Shown here: piece after piece, positions 10,330-20,915 of the stretch
Position numbering within the stretch: position 1 is the stretch's first letter
Layout of the letters: every line of letters begins with the position of its first letter
Origin: Dipteris shenzhenensis
Taxonomy: Eukaryota; Polypodiophyta; Polypodiopsida; Gleicheniales
Strand: one strand, 5' to 3'
Assembly: GCA_047967505.1 (NCBI GenBank)
Contig: CM106538.1
Length of the DNA stretch: 64,000 nucleotides
Program-made: the position numbers and the translations under genes
The notes under the pieces: model-generated
Seen by the model: only the letters and a program-made list of their open reading frames with translations
What the model was told of the DNA's origin: nothing
The model's database searches: none

Positions 10330-11601
10330 TTGCACAATGTGCAGAGAGAAAATTTGAGCATAAATGACTACCACATGAAAGTGAAGAAAATTGCAGATGC
10401 ACTTGCTTCCATTGGGTCGCCAGTGGATGATGATGATTTGGTCTCTGTGACCTTGAATGGTCTAGGAAAGGATTATGCACACTTCTGGACATCCATTGCC
10501 GTCCATGAAAAATTTCCTGATTTTGAGGAGCTGATTGCTCTTCTAATTTCTGAAAAGCAGAGAAATGGTGGTGCATCTTCTTCAGGAGGAACTTCAAAAG
10601 AAACTATCTTCTACTCAAATGCTGGGAGAGGTAGAGGCAGAGGTAGAGGAGGCCGATCTGCAGGCTGTGGTAGAAATCAGAATATGCAGCAAACGCAAGA
10701 AAACCAGTCCTATGCAGGAGGACGTGGTAACTCTAGAGGCAGGGGGAGCCAAAGAGGCCGTGGTGGATGGCAGAGAAGCCAAAATGCAAACAGCAATGTT
10801 GAATGCTACTATTGTGGCAAAATGGGTCATATGGCTAAGGACTGCTACAAAAAGCAGAATGACATTATGAATGGAAAATTGCAGCAAGGCAATTATGCAT
10901 CTTCTAGCAGGCAGGGTGATGACAGAAATGAGCATCTATTTATGGTGCAGCATATGACCAATTCTGTGACAAGTGCAGAAGAACAAAATGATGTGTGGTA
11001 TGTTGACTCAGGTGCGTCAAACCACATGACAGGTCATGCAGAATGGATGCAAGATGCAAGGAAAATGGAAAAGCCAGGATTTGTGGAGATCGGTGATGAT
11101 ACTGCACATCCTATTGTGCAGATTGGCAAAATCCCTTTGTCTATGCAGGATGGGAAAAAGAAATACTTGTCTGATGTATTTCATGTCCCGAACATCACCA
11201 AAAACCTGGTTTCTATTGGTCAGATGGTTGAGCAGGGCTTGCAGGTCAGATTTAATCCTCATGGATGCTTTGTTGAGGATATGAAAAATAATGGTCGCTT
11301 GATAGCAAAAGGAAAGAAGAAGGGCAGGATGTTTACATTGGATGCAGACATGCCTGAATTGAGTGCAGCAATGTTTGCACATGGGACCGGTGTAGTTGCA
11401 GATATTGATATCTGGCACAAACGCATTGGTCATGTTAATATACAGCGACGTAAATCAATGCAAGCCCAAAATATTGTTGCAGGCTTGCCTAAATTCAAGG
11501 TTGCAGAAATGCACAAGGTCTGTGAAGCCTGTCAATTTGGGAAACAGGCAAGGAAACCTTTTCCTAGCATGTTCAAGAGAGTAAAAAGCCATTGGAATTA
11601 A
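10330..11601 (+). pseudogene. Element C gag C-terminus, nucleocapsid, protease and pre-integrase
   Basis: The 423-codon frame runs from the second half of gag through a Gly/Arg-rich stretch (GRGRGRGGRS) to a zinc knuckle CYYCGKMGHMAKDC, a protease with an intact DSGASNHMT, and the integrase zinc region (IWHKRIGHVN and CEACQFGKQ). It ends out of frame near 11570, where one base is missing relative to element D (AGCATG against AGACATG). All metal ligands and the protease Asp are intact here, unlike in D. Confidence 0.9.
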
Positions 11602-12278
11602 TCCACTCTGATGTGTGGACTACAAAAGCTGCATCTATTGGAGGCTATCACTATTTTGTCACATTTATTGATGACTTCAGCAGAAAACTGTGGGTGTATT
11701 TTATGAAAAAGAAAAGTTAAGTGTTTGGGCACTTCAAAGCTTTCAAAGCTATGGTTGAAAAAGAAACAGGCCTGCAAATAAAATGCCTAAGGTCAGATGG
11801 AGGGGGAGAGTACCTCTCAAATGAGTTTGCAAGGTTCTTGCAGGAGCATGGTATAAAGCAGCAATATTCATGCAGTCATACCCCACAGCAAAATGGAATT
11901 GCAGAAAGGAAAAATAGGCATATTGGAGAGGTATCTCGGGCTATGCTAAATGAAAAAGATCTACCAGATTATTATTGGGCTGAAGCAGTTGCTATAGCAG
12001 TTTATATAATGAACAGGACTCCCACTGCAGCAATACATGGCATGACGCTAGAGGAGATGTATACTGGTTGGAAACCAGATATTTCTCATTTGAAAATTTT
12101 TGGTTGCATTGCCTATGTCCATGTGCCAGATGAGTTGAGGTCCAAGTTGGATCCAAAAGCTGAGAAGTACATCTTTATTGGTTATTCTCTGCAGCAGAAA
12201 GGGTATAGATGCTATAACCCTTCTACTCGTAAGTTTACAGTGAGCAGAGATGTTGTTTTTGATGAGATGAGTAGCTAG
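11602..12278 (+). pseudogene. Element C integrase core
   Basis: The integrase continues in another frame with [22 protein letters not shown], a stop at SGAA-to-TAA (about 11719), then CLRSDGGGEYLS, HTPQQNGIAERKNRHI and the C-terminal IFGCIAYVHVPDEL and KYIFIGYSLQQKGYR. The catalytic D-D-E residues are all visible. It ends at a Trp-to-TAG change after DEMSS. Integrase would insert cDNA; this copy is interrupted at least three times. Confidence 0.88.
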
Positions 12279-12293
12279 TATAAACCAGCAAAT

Positions 12294-13868
12294 GTGATGA
12301 TTGATGTAGATGCACAAAATGGTAATGCTGCACAGAATTCACAGCAGCAATCACAAAATATCAGTGGACCTGCAATGTCCTCTAGCAGTGGTTCACATAC
12401 TTCGCCATGGACAGGGAGATTGAGATCAGGAGAATCTCCTCAAAGCAATGCAGAAAGTGGTACGCAGGTATCACGAAAAGGAAAAGAGAAGGTAGATCAG
12501 CCCATGTTTGATGTGAATGCAGGTCACTCTTATGTGGATGGTGAATCCAGTGGCTCAGAACAGAGCATTGATGATGAGTTGGGTATTCCTTCTGTTGTTA
12601 CACCTAGAGTAAGGAAGACCAGGGATGTTTTGAGAGCACCTGGAAGTGAGCCTATTTTGCGCAGGTCTACCAGGGTTAGGTATCCTGTGGATAGGCTGAA
12701 ATATGATGGATTTACAGCCATTCACTATGCCTATATGGTCAAAGTGATACAGGAACCAGAACCCACTTCTTTTAAGCAAGCCATGGGAAATGAAAAATGG
12801 GAGAAAGCCATGGATGAAGAAATGGATGCCTTGGATGCTAATGCTACATGGGAATTGGTGCCTTTACCTAAAGGCAAGAATGCAATTGGTTGTAAGTGGG
12901 TTTATAAGATCAAGCACAATGCAGATGGTTCTGTGAATAGATACAAGGCAAGATTAGTTGTCAAGGGGTATGCACAGACATATGACATTGATTATGAAGA
13001 AACTTTCAGCCCAGTTGCAAGGATGGCAATCGTAAGAGCAGCCATTGCTATGGCTGCATCAAAGGGATGGTCTTTACATCAGATGGATGTAGAGAATGCC
13101 TTCTTGCATGGTGATTTGCAAGAAGAGGTCTTTATGGAGCAGCCAGTAGGTTATGTTCATGCTACTCATCCTGAGTTTGTTTGCAAGTTGAAGAAAGCCT
13201 TGTATGGCTTGAAGCAAGCACCTAGAGCATGGTCTGACAAGATAGGACAGTATCTTGTCACTATTGGCTTTCAGATTTCCAAGGCAGATTTCTCACTCTA
13301 TGTGAGAAAAACAGAGAAAGGGATTATGCTGCTGGTCATTTATGTTGATGATTTGATCATCACAGGTGATAGTGATGAAGATATCCTTCATGTGAAAATG
13401 CTATTGAGGCAAAAGTTTGAGATGAAGGATTTGGGAGAGCTGCGTTATTTCTTGGGCATTGAGGTGATTAGATCACCAAGTGGGATACAGCTCTTGCAGA
13501 GGCAGTATGGATTGGACATGCTGTCCAAATATGGGATGACAGGCTGTAAGCCTATTTCAGTTCCTTTGGAGTAGAATGTGAAGCTGAGCGCAGATGCAGG
13601 TGAGCTTCTGGAAGACCCTACTATGTACAGACGCATAGTAGAAAGTTTGATTTACATGACTATTACCAGGCCAGATTTGAGCTATGCTGTTGGGTTGGTA
13701 AGTCAGTTTATGCAGGCTCCAAGGAAACCGCATTTGGATGCGGCTAGACGCATACTCAGGTATGTGAAGTCCACATTGCAGTATGGACTATTTTATGAGG
13801 CTGGGGTTCAGATACAGTTGCATGGATACACTGATGCTGATTGGGTTGGTAGCATTTCTGATAGATGA
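12294..13868 (+). pseudogene. Element C reverse transcriptase
   Basis: A long frame to 13574 carries a Ser/Gln-rich linker followed by copia RT. Visible motifs are GCKWVYKIKHNADGS, YKARLVVKGYAQ, MDVENAFLHGDLQEEVF, LKKALYGLKQAPRAW, IYVDDLIITG, FEMKDLGELRYFLGIEV and ISVPLE. A Glu-to-TAG change at 13572-13574 separates it from 13578-13868, which continues SLIYMTITRPDLSYAVG into the first part of RNase H, to a stop after ISDR. The RT catalytic site is intact. Confidence 0.9.
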
Positions 13869-13943
13869 TCTACCAGTGGATATGTGTTCTCTTTTGGGAG
13901 TGCTACAGTCACTTAGAGCAGCAAGAAACAGCCTACAGTTGCC

Positions 13944-14302
13944 TTGCCGAGCACAGAGGCTGAGTATAGGGGTGCAGCAATGGCTGCATGTGAGGTAGCT
14001 TGGTTGCATAAGCTACTCTATGATATGCATCAGTCTACAGATGGGCCAGTTGTCATTTATTGTGACAACATGAGCAACATACACTTGGCAAAGAACCCAG
14101 TCTTCCATGCTAGAACAAAGCACATTGAGGTGCATTATCACTATGTGCGGGAGAAGGTTTTACTAGGTCTTATTGATCTAGTTTATGTCAGCACAGAGGA
14201 TCAGGTAGCTGACATATTCATGAAAGCATTGGGCGCAGAGAAGCTGCGCAAGTTCAGAGACCTGCTTGGTGTGCAAGAATTGGGAGTGAGCTCGAGGGGG
14301 AG
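13944..14302 (+). pseudogene. Element C RNase H end and polypurine tract
   Basis: The frame reads PSTEAEYRGAAMAACEVAW, then CDNMSNIHLAKNPVFHART, HIEVHYHYVREKV and VADIFMKALG, the C-terminal part of copia RNase H. It runs into CTCGAGGGGGAG (14291-14302), the plus-strand primer next to the 3' LTR. The native stop codon is not clear because the frame runs on into the LTR. Confidence 0.88.
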
Positions 14303-14638
14303 TGTTGAGATATCGAGCTGCCAGGGTGACTGTTGTGCATTTATGTCACCGACTTGTTAGCTGGAGATGCGGGTACACTGCCCACGAATAATAGCTGGAT
14401 GACAGCTATCCTTATCTACACTAGTTCGTGGCTTAGTTAGTATGCCACCTTAGTTAGTTGAGTTTGGTTTGAGACCCACATATAGGGTTCTTCTATTTCT
14501 TTGTACTACAGTTCTTTTGGCTTTCACAACTAAGAAGAGGAAAACTGTTTTCAATCTCCACCTTTGTGTGTATTCCCCCATTGTGCATGTGAGAAAGCCG
14601 CAAGTGAGACTCCTTCCCTCTCTCCCACTATCTTCACA
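14303..14638 (+). repeat. 3' LTR of element C
   Basis: This 336-bp copy of 9083-9434 has two small deletions near its start and only a few base changes elsewhere. It is followed by TSD CTTGC at 14639-14643. Confidence 0.93.
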
Positions 14639-14643
14639 CTTGC

Positions 14644-14957
14644 AACTTTCTCACATACACAATGGGGGAATATACACAAAGGTGGAGGCTGAAAATAGTT
14701 TTCCTCTTCTTAGTTGTGAAAGCCAAAAGAATTCTAAGTACAAAAGAATAGGTGAACCCTATATGTGGGTCTCAAACCAAAATCAGCTAACTAAGGTGGC
14801 ATACTAACTGATCCACTAGCTAGAGTACATAAAGATAGCTATCATCCAGCTATTATTCATGGGCGGTGTACCAACTGCATCTGCAGCTAACAAGTCGATG
14901 ACATAAATGCACAACGGTCACCTTGGCATATCACAAGTGGAGCTTGATATCTTAACA
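14644..14957 (-). repeat. Outer part of the 5' LTR of element B
   Basis: This is the reverse complement of the C/D-type LTR, ending at 14957 with the LTR start TGTTAAGATATC on the minus strand. Together with 9044-9082 it forms one LTR, split by element C. It is clearly more diverged from the LTRs of C than those are from each other. Confidence 0.9.
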
Positions 14958-14977
14958 AGGAGGTCTCATTCCACCAC

Positions 14978-15858
14978 CTCCTAGCTATGCATACCATCCT
15001 TTAGCCCATCGGTGGGACTGAAGGAGGTTTTTACCATTACCTCAATATATACCAAGGATCCTGAAATTATCCCATGCTTATGGGATTACTCTTCTTTTAT
15101 CCACATATCAGTAGTGTATGACAAGGCCCTTCTTAAAACCCTCAATATATTTTAATTAACCATGGTAACATGAGGGGTTTAGTACCATACCAAGTCCTCT
15201 TTTTCCCAACACCCCACCATGGGCCTAACACCCGAACATAGAACGGCTAGCTAGGTCTAATACACTGACAACCCACTATGTCAACCTAACACATGGTCCC
15301 GCCCACAACTGGGCTGAGTCAACCATTAGCAACACCTAGCCATCAATGGACAATTCACAAATGCAGTCCATCAATTCCCATGCCAGTCATCAGATCACCC
15401 ATAGCACACATACATCACACACATGTGTAGCTACTAGAGAATCACTGATAGCAACTTTCACAAACAATTGCCACCACCACATTGGAATCTGTCACATGCA
15501 TAGAAGACCACAATCACCAAAATCCACAGGCCAACCACCTACTCTGATACCATCTTTAGAAATTCGCCACCACTACTACATGATGATCAGCTATTGGTTG
15601 TGCCGAGTACCTCCTAGCCATGCATCACTCTCCTTGAGCCCCCAGCAAAAGGCTAGTGGGACTGAAGGGGGTTTTTACCATTACCTAAACATTTACCAAG
15701 GATCCTAAAATTATCCAATGCTTATAATGGCATTACTCTTCTTTTATCCACATGTCAACTACACATGCCAAGGCCCTTATTTGACCCTTGAATCTCTTTT
15801 ATTTGTCCATGGCACCATGAGAGAGTTCGGACCATACCAAGGCATCTTTTTCCCAAGA
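14978..15858 (-). mobile_element. TRIM-like element (miniature LTR retrotransposon without coding sequence)
   Basis: Two direct repeats of about 235-306 bp (14978-15211 and 15553-15858) share stretches such as CTCCTAGC.ATGCAT and TTTTTACCATTACCT. Between them lie only about 340 bp. On the minus strand the right repeat is followed by TGGTATCAGAGT (15541-15552), a tRNA-iMet-type primer site. The left repeat is preceded by a polypurine-like GGTGGGG and begins TGTTGGG. LTR, primer site, short noncoding interior, polypurine tract, LTR is the TRIM plan. The left repeat lacks about the first 60 bp, apparently lost where element B abuts it. No target duplication can be checked. Confidence 0.65.
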
Positions 15859-16568
15859 ATATGGTCTTTGCACTACTCAAAATACATGTATAAGATAGCT
15901 CCCATGTCTCTCTTATGCTAAGATCCCTTCCAAAAACATCGTTGGGGCTTCCCAAATCCACTTTCCCATGAAAAGCACATCTGCTTGTTCATTTTGGTGC
16001 TACAACTTCCTCCAAAAGCATCTCATAATGAGAAAAATGACAAAAGATCTCTTTTTAGGACATGCACCCATGCAATCTTTGCCTTTTTTAGTTTTTGGAA
16101 AGGATGTCTCCAAGTAATCCATAGGATGATATGTAGTTAACTTACTCTTTATTGTTGGATCCCCATGCAAACTTCAAGCCACCATGCAACCACTACCTTT
16201 GTCATAAAGACTAGGATAGAGTGTGCTCATCATCTTACTTCTCTGGACCTCCATTTCCCTCATCACATGCTAAGGCTACCATTTTTCCAAGATTCATAGT
16301 CAAAAGGATGTGGGTACACTAGTTATCTATGTGTGCCCATGAGCATTTCATTATCACTTCCTATAATTAGGGTCTCCATCCAAAATCATTCGAGGAAAAT
16401 CATGATTATGCATAATTACAAAACCAAAAACTCCTATAGGGTTCTCTATTGCTATCTCCTAGCTTCTATGCTTAGAACTAACCAACACTAACCTAAATTT
16501 GTGCTTAGTGGTGCTAATCCCACCTACCCACTAGTGCTATTATGTATGATAAATACAATATGTATGAT
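15859..16568. other. Unclassified stretch
   Basis: I see no gene, terminal repeat or recognisable motif in these 0.7 kb. Confidence 0.5.
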
Positions 16569-16576
16569 ATTTATAG

Positions 16577-16844
16577 CTCGAGGGGTGTACTAATGAGAAA
16601 CCTTATGTATCACGTGCACTCAATGTGCACTCAAAGGGTATTAAAAAGAACTCTCAACTAAAATTTTCCCCTAAATAAAAACACCCATGTTTACTTATGG
16701 ACTTAAGTGATTCTTTTCTAAAATTGAATTAAAAAACCCCTCCTATTATTGCAATCCTTAAAAATTTTCAAAATTTTGAATTGAAATACCCCTCCTTTTG
16801 AATGCACATGGTACACTAAAATTTAATAAGGTGAACCCCCTGAG
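16577..16844 (+). mobile_element. MITE, family 2 (268 bp, 8-bp TSD)
   Basis: The ends are CTCGAGGGGTGTAC and the complement of CTCAGGGGGTTCACC. The flanks carry the 8-bp duplication ATTTATAG (16569-16576 and 16845-16852). The body is AT-rich and noncoding, with internal CACGTGCACTCAA and its near-inverse TTGAATGCACATGG close to the two ends. A partial, inverted copy lies at 38746-38940. The size, TIR and 8/9-bp duplication point to a Mutator-like (MULE) MITE. Confidence 0.75.
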
Positions 16845-16922
16845 ATTTATAGTGATTTAAAAAAATCAGCCCATCAGCATCACATCTATCATGCTTTCTC
16901 TTGCCATGGATGGGGATCCAAA

Positions 16923-17202
16923 CTGGAGGGGGTGACTCAATGACATATGTGACTATCACATGAGTTCCACAAAATGACATATTTAATTTCATTTTTTTAA
17001 ACTTTTCACATCCACAAGGATGCTATAAAAAGGAGTTTGGGAAAAAATTGCAGATTGAATACGAAAATGATGCATCATGATTAGTTAAAAATTCAAAGAT
17101 AAGGGGTTTTACAAATAGCCCTTGAACGTGATATTTAGGTGTTTATAGACGTGGTATATAGGTTTTTATACATAGTACCCTCCCTCCCCTTTCCTTCCTC
17201 GA
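16923..17202 (-). mobile_element. MITE, family 1, diverged copy (280 bp, 9-bp TSD)
   Basis: It is flanked by a perfect 9-bp duplication GGATCCAAA (16914-16922 and 17203-17211). The left end CTGGAGGGGGTGACTCA and the following CATATGTGACTATCACATG align with one end of the 246-bp copies at 24969 and 47997. The right end TTATACATAGTACCC aligns with their other end. It is noncoding and AT-rich in the middle. Confidence 0.78.
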
Positions 17203-17211
17203 GGATCCAAA

Positions 17212-17850
17212 GAAAATTTACAACATGTTTACACTAGTGAGGGATTTAGACCTTGCAACAAAGTAGAATCCATTGTTTGCTTTAAGTTAAGCATGTGTTT
17301 ATAGAAGGTATTCTTATATAATTTAATAATATAATGGCGAGTGTTTTCATAAATTTTTTTGTTTTATTTTCATACCAATGTTGGCAAATTAGATATTTTT
17401 AAATTAAATTCCTTTCAAATTTTGGTGATAATTTTATCACTGACTTAAGAAATTTTCACAAATAAAAAAAATAAAAAAAATAGAATGTGTCAATTTTTGG
17501 GTCAATGTTTGCCTAGGTGTACCCCTTTTCTATGAGTTTCATGCCATTTTTGCTATATAGGTATCTTGCATGACCTATAATTTATGCATTGCTTAATGAA
17601 AATCAACAAACTTTGTCTTTATTTTATGGTAAACATTTCAATCTTGAACATGAGACCAAAAAATATGGAATAAATATTTGGAATTAGGCTATTGAAGCAT
17701 TAAAAGTGCCATGTTATAGGTGAAGCATTTATCGTGAAGAGTATAGGATATAACAAATAATAGAAAAATATAATATTTTTGCTATATACATACATGTAAC
17801 CAAATAGTCATTCAAAACTACACTATGTGAGCTTCTCCTAAACCCAAGGA
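17212..17850. other. AT-rich unclassified spacer
   Basis: I see no gene or repeat border here. It contains A/T runs such as the one at 17461-17480 and ends in AAGGA, the target duplication of element D. Confidence 0.5.
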
Positions 17851-18210
17851 TGTTGAGATATCGACCTCCACTCGTGATATGCCAGGGTGACCGTTGTGCA
17901 TTTATGTCACCGGCTTGTTAGCTATATATGCGGTTGGTGCACCGCCCATGAATAATAGCTGGATGACATCTATCTTTATGTACTCTAGTTAGTGGCTCAG
18001 TTAGTATGCCACCTAGGTTAGCTAAGTTTGGTTTGAGACCCACATATAGGGTTCACCTATTCCTTTTGTATTAAGAGAGGGAGTTCTTTTGGCTTTCACA
18101 ACTAAGAAGAGGAAAACTATTTTCAGCCTCCACCTTTGTGTGTATTCCCCCATTGTGTATGTGAGAAAGCTGCAAGTGAGACTCCTTACTTCTCTCCTGC
18201 TCTCTTCACA
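17851..18210 (+). repeat. 5' LTR of element D
   Basis: This 360-bp LTR begins TGTTGAGATATCGACC and ends GCTCTCTTCACA, directly against primer site TGGTATCAGAGC (18211-18222). Confidence 0.93.
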
Positions 18211-18675
18211 TGGTATCAGAGCTCGGTTCGTGGTAAGGAGCTCAAGAAAGCAAACCAAGTTCACGGTGTCTTGGTAAGAGGATTAGTGTTGCTTTCCTTT
18301 TTTCAAGTTTGGGAGCAAATCTCTGCAGGTAGCATAGCTGAAAAGTGCAAGAGTGCATTGTCTCAGATTGGGATGCCCTTTGCGGTGTGGCTCGAGGCCC
18401 ATTTTAGTGGCGGAAGTTTTCCACAAGCACTCAGAAAAGTGTTGTGCAACCACTGTTCTGCAGGTCGGTGAAAAGTTGCCGCAGAAATTGCATCGTACGC
18501 TTATGTGTAGAGATATTGGGAGTGACAAAATCATTCTTATTTCCTGTTGATGCAAAATCGTCACTAGGAAGTGACTGTGTGGTCAAATACCACTTTCTTC
18601 AGTTTTGCAACTTTGCCCTTGTGAGGCAGAAGTTGTGTTTTTTGCAGTGACATAATATTTTTGCAGTGTTATATA

Positions 18676-19885
18676 ATGGCGTCTGATGCTCTTTCACAGA
18701 TTGTCACTGAAAAGCTTGACAAGAACAACTTCCAAGCATGGAAGTTTAGAATGATGAATTTCCTTAAGGGAAAAGGCTATTGGGAGTTCATTACTAGAGC
18801 TGAACAAGAACCAGTTATTCCTAATAATCCCAATCAACAGGAGTTGTAGGCATTTAAAGGCTCGCATGAGAGAGCCAGAAAAGTTATGTACTGGTGATCT
18901 ATCAATATTTCAGATTCTATGAAATATTGTGCATATTCAGGATGCAAGCACATCGAAGGAGGCATGGGATACTTTGACAAAAATGTATAGCATAAATACA
19001 CAAGCCAGGAAAATGTAGCTCAAACAAGAGTTGCATAATGTGCAGAGAGAAAATATGAGCATCAATGACTACCACATGAAGGTGAAGAAAATTGTAGATG
19101 CACTTGCTTCCATTGGGTCACCAGTGGAAGATGATGATTTAGTTTCTGTGACCTTGAATGGTTTAGGAAAGGATTATGCACAATTTCGGACATCCATTGC
19201 CATCCATGAAAAATTTCCTGATTTTGAGGAGTTGATTGCTCTTCTAATTTCTGAAGAGCAAAGAAATGGTGGTGCATCATCTTCAAGAGGAACTTCAAAA
19301 GAAGCTATCTTCTACTCAATTGCTGGAAGAGGTAGAGGCAGAGGTAGAGCAGGCCAATCTGGAGGCTGTGGTAGAAATCAGAATATGCAAGAAATTCAAG
19401 AAAACCAGTCTTATGGAGGAGGACGTGGTAACGTTAGAGGCTGGGGGAGCCAAAGAGGTCATGGTGGATGGCAGAGAGGCCAAAATGCAAACAGCAATGT
19501 TGAATGCTACTACTATGGTAAAATGGGTTATATGGCTAAAGACTACTATAAAAAGCAGAATGACAATATGCATCCTCTAGTAGACAAGGTGATCATGACA
19601 GAAAATGAGCATCTGTTTATGGTGCAGCACATGACCAATTCTGTGACAAGTGCAGAAGAAAGCAATGATGTGTGGTATGTTGACTCAAGTGTGTCAAGCC
19701 ACATGACAAGTCAGGCAGAATGGATGCAGCATGCAAGGAAAATGGAAAGACCAGGATTTGTGGAGACTAGTGATGATACTGCACATCTTATTGTGCAGAT
19801 TGGTAAATTCCTTTGTCTATGCAAGATGGGAAAAAGAAATACCTGTCTGATGTATTTCATGTCCCGAATATCACCAAGAACCTAG
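18676..19885 (+). pseudogene. Element D gag, nucleocapsid and protease
   Basis: Gag starts MASDALSQIVTEKLDKNNF at 18676 and stops at 18849. The region to 19030 holds further stops, and a frame from 19031 reads HNVQRENMSINDYH to the protease region. The zinc knuckle has become CYYYGKMGYMAKDYY, with three of the four C-C-H-C ligands replaced by Tyr. The protease motif reads DSSVSSHMT instead of DSGAS. These are G-to-A or C-to-T type changes that would abolish RNA binding and proteolysis. The frame ends at 19885 after a shift. Confidence 0.88.
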
Positions 19886-20870
19886 TTTCTGTTGGTCAAA
19901 TGGTTGAGTAGGGCTTGTAGGTCAGATTTAATCCTCATGGATTCTTTTTTGAGGATATGAAAAATAAAGGTCGCTTGATAGCAAAAGGGAAGAAGAAGGG
20001 CATGATGTTTGCGTTGGATGCGGACATGCCTACATTGAGTGCACCAATGTTTGCACATGGGACTGGTGTGTTTGCAGATATTGATATCCGGCATAAACGC
20101 ATTGGTCATGTTAATGTACAACGACTTAATTAATGCAAGCCCAAAATATTATTGTAGGATTGCCTAATTTCAAGGTTACAGAAATGCATAAGGTATGTGA
20201 AGCCTAACAATTTGGAAAATAGGCAAGGAAACCATTTCCTAGACATGTTCAAGAGAGTAAGAGGCCATTGGAATTAATCCACTCTGATGTGTGGACTACT
20301 AAAGCTGCATCTATTGGAGGCTGTCATTATTTTGTCACTTTTATTGATGACTATAGTAGAAAAGTTTGGGTGTATGTTATGGAAAAGAAAAGTGAAGTGT
20401 TTGGGCATTTCAAAGCTTTTAAAGCTATGGTTGAAAAAGAAATAGGCCTGCAAATAAAATGCCTAAGGTCAGATGGAGGGGGAGAGTACCTCTCAAATGA
20501 GTTTGCAAGGTTTCTGCAGGAGCATGGCATAAAGCGACAACATTCATGTAGTCATACCCCACAGCAAAATGGACTTGCACAAAGGAAAAACATGCATATT
20601 GGAGAGGTATTTCGTGCCATGCTCAACGAAAAAGACTTGCCATATTATTCTTGGGCTAAAGCAGTTGCTACAATAGTCTACATAATGAACAAGACTCCCA
20701 CTGTGGCAATACATGGCATGACACCAGTGGAGAGGTATACTAGTAAGAAACCAGATATTTCTCATTTGAAAGTTTTTGGTTGCATTGCCTATGTTCATGT
20801 GCCAGATGAGTTGAGATCCAAGTTGGATCCAAAAGCTGAGAAGTGCATCTTTATTGGTTACTCTCTCTAG
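19886..20870 (+). pseudogene. Element D integrase
   Basis: The zinc region around 19890-20230 is broken by several stops. The core is readable from 20268: [57 protein letters not shown], and the C-terminal VFGCIAYVHVPDELRS and CIFIGYSL. The glutamate of the D-D-E triad is replaced: the usual AERKN reads AQRKN. This copy of the integrase would therefore be catalytically dead even without the stops. Confidence 0.87.
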
Positions 20871-20915
20871 CAGAAAGGGTATAGATGCTATAACCCTTCT
20901 ACTCGTAAGTTTACA

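Larger units (their letters stand above)
9083..14638 (+). mobile_element. Ty1/copia LTR retrotransposon C, complete borders, nested in the LTR of B
   Basis: This plus-strand element has LTRs at 9083-9434 and 14303-14638, a primer site right after the first LTR and a polypurine tract GAGGGGGAG before the second. The 5-bp target duplication CTTGC (9078-9082 and 14639-14643) is perfect. It landed 39 bp from the inner end of the LTR of B, a relative in opposite orientation. By eye the LTRs differ by only a few substitutions plus two small deletions in the 3' copy, so the insertion is recent. All three coding thirds carry stops. Confidence 0.95.
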
